A stretch of DNA of 19,663 bases from JBBIND01 sp037444075 (GTDB taxonomy: Bacteria; Acidobacteriota; Terriglobia; Bryobacterales; Bryobacteraceae): contig JBBIND010000078.1 in the NCBI GenBank assembly GCA_037444075.1, forward strand, positions 1 through 19,663, in the 5' to 3' direction. The notes beneath the pieces were generated by a model that saw only the letters and a program-made list of their open reading frames with translations, made no database searches and was not told the origin of the DNA. The translations under genes were made by a program, and so were the position numbers. Positions 1 to 6,766 of the stretch are shown here, piece by piece (position 1 is the first letter of the stretch; every line of letters begins with the position of its first letter).

Positions 1-1
1 G

Positions 2-275
2 CTGGAAGATCTCGCGACGCTGACGCGCAATGAAGTAAAGATGGGTGAGCAGACCCGGCACGTTGGCGCCCGCCTCGGAAATGCAGCCGCAGGGCCGGGG
101 CGTGCGCGTCAAAGATGGCTGGGCTGTGGTCATCAGCCGGCCTCTGCCGGGAGGTTTGACGCCTCGCGCGCGCACCCACATAGCGTTGGCGGTCTGGGAA
201 GGTTCCAACAGCGAAGTCGGTGCGAAGAAGATGCGAACGGGGTGGATTCCGCTGTCTATACGGGGGAAACCATGA
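2..275 (+). pseudogene. C-terminal fragment of EB_dh/DMSO-reductase-type haem-binding gamma subunit, apparently frameshifted
   Basis: From about position 57 onward, frame 3 reads like the end of an ethylbenzene-dehydrogenase gamma-type haem b domain. It has GTLAPAS, then QGRGV, DGWAVVISRPL, IALAVWEGS and a final GWIPLSI, the usual closing pattern of this family. Known members are the electron-transfer subunits of periplasmic type II DMSO-reductase enzymes (Ebd, Ser, Ddh, Clr). Frame 3 is closed upstream by TGA at 21-23 and TAA at 33-35. Frame 2 (LEDLATLTRNEVKMGEQ) is open to the window edge, so the reading frame seems to change near 45-57. The TGA stop overlaps the ATG of the next gene (ATGA at 272-275), normal for a coupled gamma-chaperone pair. 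An intact gene beginning at the ATG at 45 is unlikely, since only ~76 residues would remain. A sequencing error could also explain the shift. Confidence 0.5.
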
Positions 276-653
276 AGGCTGCGTCAACAGGTCTGGATGC
301 GGCGACGCTGGATCGGTTTCCAGCGCGCGACAGCCGATCCGCCGGACCACGTCAGTGTGCAGGCTGATTTCATGGGCTACCTGCGGCTGAAAGAAGCTTA
401 CGCGCTGAGTCAGGGTGAGCATGAAGCCGCTGGGGTGGCGGCGGATGCAGCCCGGACGTTTCTTGCCGGGCACCTCGGGGACGTGGCCGCGCGGCTTTGC
501 GCTGACCTTAGGGGCGGGCCTGTCGAGTACCTGGCCGAAGCAGGAGAATTGCTAGCCCGGATGGCTGGCGTTGACCCGAACCGGGCCGTCAACTCCCCAC
601 TTCCCGTGATTCAGGAGGAGCCTGAAGAAGACTTCAGCTGCGAGCAAGCCTGA
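272..653 (+). pseudogene. TorD/NarJ-type molybdoenzyme chaperone, N-terminal half missing and frameshifted
   Basis: Frame 3 from 297 to the TGA at 651-653 encodes the C-terminal half of a TorD/DmsD/NarJ-family chaperone. Recognisable pieces are PPDHVSVQADFMGYL, KEAYALSQGE, a FLAGHLGD segment and an acidic EEDFSCEQA tail. These cytoplasmic proteins load molybdenum cofactor into, or proofread export of, DMSO-reductase-family subunits and are usually about 180-230 residues. Here only ~118 codons are open in this frame, and the conserved PPDH motif lies near residue 15 instead of past residue 90. The natural start appears to be the ATG at 272, which overlaps the upstream stop and follows a GGGGG ribosome-binding stretch. 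That frame (MKAASTGLDAATLDR...) stops after 31 codons. A non-triplet internal deletion near 310-325 would explain both facts. An alternative is a short functional ORF from the ATG at 297, which lacks the N-terminal helices. Confidence 0.6.
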
Positions 654-670
654 CAGCGCTCGAGCGCTGT
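653..670. terminator. Perfect 18-bp palindrome between convergent genes, possible bidirectional terminator
   Basis: ACAGCGCTCGAGCGCTGT is its own reverse complement and begins on the last base of the chaperone-remnant stop codon. As RNA it gives a 7-bp GC-rich stem with a TCGA loop on either strand. The neighbouring genes converge here, so a two-way terminator is a natural reading. There is no U-tract on either side. A second GCCGGCG/CGCCGGC pairing follows within 50 bp. Confidence 0.4.
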
Positions 671-719
671 GGCGCCGCCGGCGAAACTCTCGTTGGCCGG
701 ATGCCGGCGAGGCTGGTTC

Positions 720-1679
720 TTAGACGTCGCACAGCGCTACCTCTTCAGTTAAACCCTGGAGCGGGTCACGCGTCGGGATGAATTCCTGCCCCACATAGCC
801 CTGGTAGCCGGCTTCGAGCAAGGCGTGCATCACGGCGGGGAAGTTGATCTCCTGTTTGTTATCCAATTCGCCTCGACCCGGACTCCCGGCCACATGCACA
901 TGGCCAATCCAGTCCTTATACTGGCGAATCCGGCGGATGACGTCGCCTTGCATGATTTGGAGGTGGTAGACGTCGAACAGCAGTTTGACCCGCGGCGATC
1001 CAACCCTTTGAACGATCTCCGCGCAGTAATCCATGTCGTCGCCCTGGTAGCCGGGGTGGCCTTTCATCGGGTGACTCGTGTCGCGGGTGTTCAGCATCTC
1101 CAGGCATACCGTCACATTGGTCTTCTCACCGTGCAGGGCGAGTTCTCTTAGGGCGCGCACGCAATTGTCAGCGCCCTTCGCGCGCGAAATTTCTCCGCTC
1201 TTGGGGTCCACCGCGTCTTTCCAGACGAAGCCGGTGAAAGCGATGACGTTGGGGATTCCGAAATCCCTGCACTGTTCCATCGTCTGCCGGGTGGCGGAGA
1301 TCACTTCGTCGTGGTAGCGGGTGTTGTTCAGCCCCTTGACAAAAGGCGGGTCCGGCGTGCCGTTACCCGCGATGGCGCACACCAACCCGTGCTTGCGTAT
1401 CACCGGCCAAGCCTCCGGCGGAGCAATCTCCACGCTCGGACAGCCCAGGGTGTTCGCCGCCTGGCAAACCTGCTCGATGTTCCAGTTCCAGGGTGGCGCG
1501 TTGAAGCACCAATAAACCACGGACTGCTGTATGCGCCCATTTCTTGCCACTGGAGCCTGGCTCCTGGAGCAGGCGCTGCCCAGCGCGGCGGCGCCTGCCA
1601 GCACCGCTCCGCTTGCCAGAAACGCACGCCTGCCTTTCTGTGTTTCGCTCGAATCGGCTTTCTTCATTGGGGGCTTCAT
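720..1679 (-). CDS. Tat-exported hydroxypyruvate isomerase-like TIM-barrel protein
   Basis: A 319-residue sugar isomerase/epimerase-like TIM barrel. The start chosen is the ATG at 1679, because GGGAGGT lies 7-8 nt upstream; the in-frame ATG at 1700 would place this Shine-Dalgarno inside the gene. The N-terminus is a twin-arginine leader (GRRAFLASGA, residues 16-25) with a hydrophobic core and GSAC near residue 37, so it may be a Tat lipoprotein. Putative metal ligands follow the hydroxypyruvate isomerase order: E194 (VCLEMLN), D236 (LLFDVYH), H262 (IGHVHVAG, where Hyi has Gln) and E299 (VGQEF). The stretch from HVHVAGSPGRGELD through GYQGYVGQEF closely resembles Hyi. Hyi itself is cytoplasmic and interconverts hydroxypyruvate and tartronate semialdehyde. 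An exported relative probably acts on another sugar or keto acid, and the substrate is unknown. The gene is divergent from a second exported TIM barrel. Confidence 0.85.
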   Translation of the reverse strand: MKPPMKKADSSETQKGRRAFLASGAVLAGAAALGSACSRSQAPVARNGRIQQSVVYWCFNAPPWNWNIEQVCQAANTLGCPSVEIAPPEAWPVIRKHGLVCAIAGNGTPDPPFVKGLNNTRYHDEVISATRQTMEQCRDFGIPNVIAFTGFVWKDAVDPKSGEISRAKGADNCVRALRELALHGEKTNVTVCLEMLNTRDTSHPMKGHPGYQGDDMDYCAEIVQRVGSPRVKLLFDVYHLQIMQGDVIRRIRQYKDWIGHVHVAGSPGRGELDNKQEINFPAVMHALLEAGYQGYVGQEFIPTRDPLQGLTEEVALCDV

Positions 1680-1758
1680 CGCATCTACCTCCCGGATCAT
1701 CCACCGGTTCCCGGAACCTGCCTGGGGTGCGGGCGGTCTCTAGTTTGTACCACGTTTA

Positions 1759-1769
1759 AGGAAATTCCT
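1759..1769. promoter_or_regulatory. Inverted repeat AGGAA-A-TTCCT in divergent intergenic region
   Basis: The 219-bp gap between the two divergent TIM-barrel genes (1680-1898) contains this perfect 5-bp-arm inverted repeat. It lies about 10 bp upstream of a minus-strand TGGTACAAA, which resembles an extended -10. On the plus strand TACAAT at 1859-1864 could serve as a -10 for the other gene. No strong -35 is visible for either. The repeat could be a small operator acting on one or both promoters. This rests on position and symmetry only. Confidence 0.25.
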
Positions 1770-1898
1770 CTTCAAGGCGAGGCGTGACTTGATGGCGCGC
1801 CGGATCTGGTGAAATGCGGACCGGACCGGCAGGAATCCCCTCCCTGTGCTGGCGCGCTTACAATGGTCGAATACTCGCGCATGAGAGGAGTTGAACTG

Positions 1899-2993
1899 AT
1901 GAATCGTCGCCGTTTCCTGGGAACCCTCGCGCAGGCGGGCGCCGCCTCCGCGCTCTTTCCGCAGGGCCTGTTTCCACGCTCCGCCGGCCCCTGGCCGCTC
2001 GGGCTCAACACGTACTGCCTGAGAGCCATGCGCTGGAATGACTCGCAACTGCTCGAGTACGCCGCAAGCCTCAAGCTCGACGCCGTCTTCCTCCAGGATT
2101 CACTGGACCCGAAAGCCTCGGACCCTGCCCACTGGCAGGATGTCCGCCAACAGGCGCAGCGCCTCGGGTTGCACATTGAAACCGGCGGCGGCGGCGTGTT
2201 CCCTCGTACTCCGGATGCCTTCCAGCCGATGGTGGATTCGCTGATCAGAAACACGGAGAGGGCCAAGGCGATCGGCTCTCCCATCGTGCGCTGCGTGATC
2301 GCTTCGGACCGCGCGGCGCTGCCTGCCGGACCCATCGAGCAGCACATCGACACCATGGTCCGCTTGTTGAAGGCGGTGCGTTCCCGTGTCATGGACGCGG
2401 GCTTGAAGGTTGCCATTGAGGTGCACAAGGACTTGCAGGCTTGGGAGCTGAAGATGCTCGTCGAAACCGCGGGCAAGGAGTTCGTCGGCGTCTACCTGGA
2501 CACCGGCAATCCTGTCTTCGTGCTCGAACACCCCATGACCACGGTGGAAGTGCTGGGCCCCTACGCCGTCACGGTTCATCTGCGGGACTCCGTCGTGTAT
2601 GAGCACAAGCGCGGCGTGGCCGTCCAATGGGTGCCGCTGGGCGAAGGGAACGTGGATTTCAGGCAGATCATGGACAAAGTGCGGCAGGTCTGTCCGCCCG
2701 TCTACGTCTACATCAAGCCCATCACGGGCAGGCCTCCCCAAGTGATTCCCTATCTCGAGCAGGACTTCTGGAAGCTCTATCCGAAGGCGCGCGCCGAGGA
2801 CCTGGCTCGCTTTCTGGCGCTGGCACGCTCCGGGCATCCGTACGAAAAGAACATGGTGGTGGAGGATTTGCAGGGCCGTCCCACGCCGCCGCATTTCCTC
2901 CAGGCCATACAGTATCAGCAGCGCGAGCACATGGAACGCAGCGTGGAATATGGCAAGAAAGTGCTGGACCTTGGCGTCAGGTGGCGCGCCTAG
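1899..2993 (+). CDS. Tat-exported xylose isomerase-like TIM-barrel protein
   Basis: A 364-residue sugar phosphate isomerase/epimerase-type TIM barrel. The ATG at 1899 is chosen because GAGAGGAG ends 8 nt upstream and the protein then opens with a classic twin-arginine leader (MNRRRFLGTLAQAG). The upstream in-frame ATGs (1809, 1863, 1881) would bury this leader. Barrel-strand motifs are AIEVH (E174), YLDTGN (D201) and VHLRD (H227), the usual first three metal ligands. The fourth position, normally Glu before ITGRPP in relatives I recall, is Lys here (K273 in YIKPITGRPP). The C-terminal part (PYLEQDFWKLYP, GHPYEKNM) is typical of the exported subgroup. The substrate is unknown. It may be a catalytically altered or metal-independent member. 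The gene is divergent from the other Tat TIM barrel and convergent with the epimerase-like gene. Confidence 0.85.
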   Translation: MNRRRFLGTLAQAGAASALFPQGLFPRSAGPWPLGLNTYCLRAMRWNDSQLLEYAASLKLDAVFLQDSLDPKASDPAHWQDVRQQAQRLGLHIETGGGGVFPRTPDAFQPMVDSLIRNTERAKAIGSPIVRCVIASDRAALPAGPIEQHIDTMVRLLKAVRSRVMDAGLKVAIEVHKDLQAWELKMLVETAGKEFVGVYLDTGNPVFVLEHPMTTVEVLGPYAVTVHLRDSVVYEHKRGVAVQWVPLGEGNVDFRQIMDKVRQVCPPVYVYIKPITGRPPQVIPYLEQDFWKLYPKARAEDLARFLALARSGHPYEKNMVVEDLQGRPTPPHFLQAIQYQQREHMERSVEYGKKVLDLGVRWRA

Positions 2994-3052
2994 ATCGACG
3001 GCAGTAGCGAGTTGCGCTCCAGTCGAAAGGAGAACGCCCTTCCAAACCGAGG

Positions 3053-4132
3053 TCAGCTCGTGAAACTCACTTTGCCGGCGCCGTCCCAGGCGACCGATTC
3101 GGGCAGACTCTCGGCTGATTCGAAGAAGGCGCAGTAGGCTGCGCTGACGCGCGAACGCGCCGGAATCCACCCGAACCCGCGCTCGCCGAACAGAGTCCCG
3201 CGATCGATCATCTGCCGGCGCGGCTCGGGCATCGGCGAGACGCCGAACTCCATGCCGAGCGTCAAAGTCTGCCCGTTCCAAGGGGGGCCCGTACGGCAGT
3301 AGTTCTCTTCCCAAATACCTAGCCACGGGAAATCAGCGCGGTTCCAGGCGTAGCCGAACACCAGCTTCCGGGAGGGTGAGAATGCCAGGAAGAAGGCCTG
3401 CTCGCGGCCGGGGTCCATCAGGTGCGTGGTGAAGGCGCCCGATGCGGGGGCGTTCGTATAGACGCTCAAGTCCTCTGTGCCGCCGTCCTTGCGCGGGGCG
3501 AGTGGCCATTCGAATTCAGCGCCCTCTTTCAGAAATCCATGGTCTCCGGCGAAATCGCCTTCGAAGACCTTGGACCTGGTCGCGGGAATGCGGAATTGGG
3601 TTTGGCCTTTCTCGATGAACGGCGGTCCCATGGTGGCGTGCTGAGTCCAGGCGATTGGCCTGTCAAGCGCGGTCAGGTTCTCCACCGATTCGTCCACGAG
3701 CACTACGGCTGTATTCTCCACCAGCCGCAGCTTCCGTTCGAATTGCAGGCCTGCCTCCGGGAAGGTTGCGCGTGCGATCATCGCGCCGTCTTCGAGAGTG
3801 AAGCTGTAGCGCGTTACCGAGGCCTCGCCATGCACCGTCATGCCTGCCGCGGCCTCTTCGGCGGACGGCCCCCCGAAGATGTCCATACAGAGGTTGTGGC
3901 CCAGAATGCCGGCCAGCAGCTTGCTTTCCGCTCCGGAGCCGTAACCATCGGGCATCACCCTGTCAAAAACCGACGGCTCCATGGACGGCCAAGGAGGCGT
4001 CCAAAGCGGGTTGACTTCACTGGCTTTATGGAAAACTTCGGCGATGTGGCCGCCTTCTATGGTGACGGTCACCCGGACCACATCGTTCTCAATCTGCATT
4101 GCGTGCCGCTGGCGATAGCTGATCTCTTTCAT
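3053..4132 (-). CDS. Aldose 1-epimerase / galactose mutarotase-like protein
   Basis: A 359-residue protein with no signal peptide, so probably cytoplasmic. Family-like motifs are EGGHIAEV (26-33), NPLWTPPWPSMEPS (41-54), GHNLCMDIFGGPS (78-90) and GMTVHGEASV (97-106). These match the beta-sandwich of galactose mutarotase-superfamily proteins found beside sugar-degradation genes. H101 and H174 (WTQHATMGPP) are candidate active-site histidines by analogy, but I cannot align a definite catalytic Glu. Mutarotases interconvert alpha and beta anomers of free sugars. The start at 4132 has a weak AGGAA five nt upstream, and the ATG of residue 12 (MQIENDVVRV) is a possible alternative. It is the last gene of the minus-strand run, 69 bp after the yceI-like gene. 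Substrate unresolved. Confidence 0.65.
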   Translation of the reverse strand: MKEISYRQRHAMQIENDVVRVTVTIEGGHIAEVFHKASEVNPLWTPPWPSMEPSVFDRVMPDGYGSGAESKLLAGILGHNLCMDIFGGPSAEEAAAGMTVHGEASVTRYSFTLEDGAMIARATFPEAGLQFERKLRLVENTAVVLVDESVENLTALDRPIAWTQHATMGPPFIEKGQTQFRIPATRSKVFEGDFAGDHGFLKEGAEFEWPLAPRKDGGTEDLSVYTNAPASGAFTTHLMDPGREQAFFLAFSPSRKLVFGYAWNRADFPWLGIWEENYCRTGPPWNGQTLTLGMEFGVSPMPEPRRQMIDRGTLFGERGFGWIPARSRVSAAYCAFFESAESLPESVAWDGAGKVSFTS

Positions 4133-4201
4133 GGTTCCTGGATAGGTAGCATACTCGATGCGGACAGGAAACGCACGCGAGGGCCAGCGGCGTTGCCGCG
4201 G

Positions 4202-4783
4202 CTACTTCTTGTCCAGTTCCAGATCAACGGTGATCGTGACTTCGTCTCCCACCACCACGCCGCCGGTTTCGAGCACGCGGTTCCAGGTCAGGCCGAAATC
4301 GCTACGTTTGATCTTGGCCGTCCCGGTGGCGCCGGACTTGATGGCGCGCCCCGTGTTCACCGCCGGCATAGGGCCCTCCACTTCAAAGACCACCGGCTTG
4401 GTAACACCCCGTATGGTAAGGTCGCCGGTGACTTTGAGCATGCCCGAACCGGCAGGCTCAACTTTGGTGGACCGGAATGTCATCGTGGGGTGGTTTTCGG
4501 CATCAAAGAAATCCGCGCTCTTCAAGTGCGCGTCGCGCTTGGGCTCGCGCGTGTCGATCGAAGCAACCGCTACGGTCGCCTGGACGGAGGACTTGGCCGG
4601 TTCTTTCGGATCGTAGATCACTGTTCCGCGGACGTCGCCGAAGGTGCCCCGGACCGTGGCAACCATCATGTGTCTGACCGCGAACTGCGCGCTCGAGTGT
4701 GCGGTATCCACTTCCCAGACGTCCGGAAGCGCAACGCCCGCCGAAGCAAGCAGCAGCGTCAAGCTGAGTATATGCATCTTCAT
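4202..4783 (-). CDS. YceI-family secreted lipid-binding-like protein
   Basis: A 193-residue protein with an N-terminal signal peptide (MKMHILSLTLLLASAGVALP) followed by a YceI lipocalin-like beta barrel. Diagnostic pieces are WEVDTAHSSAQFAVRHM (23-39), TFGDVRGT, IDTREPKRDAHLKSADFFDAENHPTM, the VTGDLTIRGVTKPV repeat and KRSDFGLTWN near the end. Characterised members bind polyisoprenoids or amphiphiles in the periplasm, and some are linked to stress or quinone metabolism. The usual length is about 190 residues, so the gene is complete. No convincing Shine-Dalgarno precedes 4783; the second ATG two codons on is equally possible. It lies 138 bp after the GH20-like gene, so it may have its own promoter. 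Confidence 0.93.
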   Translation of the reverse strand: MKMHILSLTLLLASAGVALPDVWEVDTAHSSAQFAVRHMMVATVRGTFGDVRGTVIYDPKEPAKSSVQATVAVASIDTREPKRDAHLKSADFFDAENHPTMTFRSTKVEPAGSGMLKVTGDLTIRGVTKPVVFEVEGPMPAVNTGRAIKSGATGTAKIKRSDFGLTWNRVLETGGVVVGDEVTITVDLELDKK

Positions 4784-4817
4784 ATGTGTTGAGATGATCC
4801 GGCGGGTTCCCGGGATG

Positions 4818-4840
4818 CAGGCACTTTAAGTGAAGCAGGC
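4818..4840. repeat. Small palindrome flanked by GCAGGC direct repeats upstream of the YceI gene
   Basis: CACTTTAAGTG (4822-4832) is an 11-bp inverted repeat, and GCAGGC occurs on both sides (4818-4823 and 4835-4840). It lies in the 138-bp gap, 35-57 bp upstream of the yceI-like start. It could be an operator or the TTAAAG core of a promoter. The remainder of the gap (4841-4921) shows nothing convincing. Confidence 0.2.
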
Positions 4841-4921
4841 GTACTCCAGCTCAACAGAGCCTGTTCATGTGTCGGCTGGTACGGCCTGTATTATGAGCGC
4901 TTTGGCAGGCGCGGTAGTGGC

Positions 4922-6661
4922 TTACCGCACCCGCCGCGATACGAGGTCCCCGAAGGGAGCCAGCAGTTCGTACTTGTTCTGCCAGGTGGTGTACATGATC
5001 CCTTGTGCACCAGGCGTGGCGTCCAACGATACCAGCCAGTCCTGCGGGTTTTTCAGGTCGTCTTCATCGTAGTAAGACGCGCCCAGAGTCCGGAACCCCA
5101 GCTTGCTGAAGTGCGACAGGCTTTGGTCCCGCATCTTGTGCCACCAGCACGCAATGACCATGTCCTTGGGAATGTGATTCCAGCTCCCCGTGAAGGATCC
5201 GTCCGCCAGGTAGTAATACTTACCTGCGCGCTCCCCCGCGTTATGGTTGGGATCGAGCTGATCGCTCCACACGAAGATCTCTGCCTTGGGATTGGCGGCG
5301 CGGATCATGGCGTGCTGCTTCGTAATGGCATCGCCCAGGATCTCGCCCAGTGTCATCTGCCGGTCCCGGCAGGCCTTGCAGGCGCCACCCGCCCGAACCT
5401 CGTCCATGCTCAGGAAGTACTTGCCCGGCGCGAGGTGCTTTTCAATCAGCCCGACTTGCTTGCGCCAGATTTCATAGACTTCCGGTTCGCTCATGCAGAT
5501 GGATACCTGCCGGCGGTTCACTGATACACCGTGATAAAAGCTCACCCGCAGCCGTTCCCCTTCACGAATGCGGCTGCCGGGAAGCAGCCTGATCGGCGGA
5601 CCGTCGTGATCCCAGGAAAAGTCCAGCTTTTCATCCTGCAACCGGGCGAAATCCCGTCCTTCCTCATACGTAGTTCCCTCGCGCTCACTGCGAACGCTCA
5701 GCGGTGTTCCGGGACGCCGCAACAGATTGAGCAGTCCGGCTTCTTCTATCCTCAAGTCATCGATCCAGATTTTGCCCTTTGCGCCGCCCACGGCGCGGGG
5801 CGAGATCACCACTTCCTCATAGCCCCAGCTGTTGAAGCCCAGGTTGATTTGGCGCCAGTCAGTGGTCGTGGGGAGCACGGGATCCAGAAACTGCAACCGC
5901 CGGTTGTCCCCGACTCCCATTACCTCCAGGCGGAACCGGCTCGAGCTGAACGGACCATAGGCGTCCAGCCCCTCCGTCTTCACCCAGAAGCTGACGCGAT
6001 ACGCCCGGTGGGGGCGGACTTTGATGGTTTGCGCGAGTTGCGCCGACTCTGCCGGATACGAAGTCGAGATGTCGAACCGCAGGGAACTCTTACCCTCTTT
6101 CACAATGGACTCATCCCGGAAGACCACCTCCCCCCAATTCCTGGGGCGGTCGAAACCCTCGGCGCGGTTTCCGGAGAACTTCTCGAAACCTCCGTTGACG
6201 ATCATCACGGGCGGGTCCTCCTCGATCGTAGCCTGACCACCCCGGGCCACAAACAGCGCGTCCTTCACGGGCAGTCCGGCGGCGAGGTTTCTGTTATGAG
6301 CCAGGATCGAGCCGCCGTAACCGGCCGAAAAAATGATGGGAATAATCTCGACCTTGTGCTGGGCGCAGATTTCCTTTACCTGTTCCAGGCGCCGGAAGTA
6401 CTCGGGCGGCTGCCGGTCCAACTGGTCCAGACCAGCGGAAAGCAGGATGCCGTTCAACCCGTGCTTTGCCGCCGTGCTGACGATGCGGCGCAGATCCTCC
6501 ACGTGCGCATCCTGCCTCAGGTGGCGCGAGGCGTAGACCCAGCGAAGAGGATAGATCTTCGCTTCCTGTCCCGGCAGCAGCGGGACAAGGCATGCGACGC
6601 TCGCTGCGAGCAATGCGCCCGCGAGAATGTACCGCAAATACCTTCGACGTAACTCCTGCAT
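4922..6661 (-). CDS. Secreted GH20-superfamily-like TIM-barrel glycosidase with inserted carbohydrate-binding domain
   Basis: A 579-residue protein with an N-terminal hydrophobic signal or anchor (about 8-30, after RRRYLRY). Residues 36-150 resemble the first half of a glycosidase TIM barrel (HLRQDAHVEDLRRIVSTAAKHGLNG, IPIIFSAGYGG). Residues 153-308 look like a beta-jelly-roll carbohydrate-binding insert of CBM4/9 style: VNGGFEKFS, GKSSLRFDIS, HRAYRVSFWVKTEG and the closing KIWIDDLRIEE. The barrel resumes after 370 with FYHGVSVN, then FLSMDEV (D420-E421, resembling the GH20 Asp-Glu pair), a CKACRDRQ segment and WSDQLDPNHNA. A purine-rich GAGGGAGCAGG precedes the ATG at 6661. Hexosaminidase-like activity is a guess from the DE pair. 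It lies 105 bp downstream of the phosphohexomutase genes in the same direction. Confidence 0.65.
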   Translation of the reverse strand: MQELRRRYLRYILAGALLAASVACLVPLLPGQEAKIYPLRWVYASRHLRQDAHVEDLRRIVSTAAKHGLNGILLSAGLDQLDRQPPEYFRRLEQVKEICAQHKVEIIPIIFSAGYGGSILAHNRNLAAGLPVKDALFVARGGQATIEEDPPVMIVNGGFEKFSGNRAEGFDRPRNWGEVVFRDESIVKEGKSSLRFDISTSYPAESAQLAQTIKVRPHRAYRVSFWVKTEGLDAYGPFSSSRFRLEVMGVGDNRRLQFLDPVLPTTTDWRQINLGFNSWGYEEVVISPRAVGGAKGKIWIDDLRIEEAGLLNLLRRPGTPLSVRSEREGTTYEEGRDFARLQDEKLDFSWDHDGPPIRLLPGSRIREGERLRVSFYHGVSVNRRQVSICMSEPEVYEIWRKQVGLIEKHLAPGKYFLSMDEVRAGGACKACRDRQMTLGEILGDAITKQHAMIRAANPKAEIFVWSDQLDPNHNAGERAGKYYYLADGSFTGSWNHIPKDMVIACWWHKMRDQSLSHFSKLGFRTLGASYYDEDDLKNPQDWLVSLDATPGAQGIMYTTWQNKYELLAPFGDLVSRRVR

Positions 6662-6766
6662 GAGCCTGCTCCCTCGTCTTTGTTCGGCGCTATGTACAGC
6701 CCCTGCATCAGCCCCGACTGCTTCACATCGGTTGTCAACGCCTCGGCCAGGGCTTGCCGGGCTGCC

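Noticed and set aside
2100..3326. 408-codon minus-strand open frame opposite the exported TIM-barrel gene
   Set aside because: It is a GC-rich antisense shadow of the 1899-2993 gene and spans its end into the next gene. It has no family motif.
3422..4792. 456-codon plus-strand open frame
   Set aside because: It runs antisense across two well-supported genes (epimerase-like and YceI), so it is a codon-bias shadow.
5531..6652. 373-codon plus-strand open frame
   Set aside because: Antisense to the GH20-like gene; composition is typical of a shadow and there is no ribosome-binding site.
6662..6766. TTGACA on the minus strand in the gap upstream of the GH20-like gene
   Set aside because: No -10-like hexamer at a usable distance, so not called a promoter.
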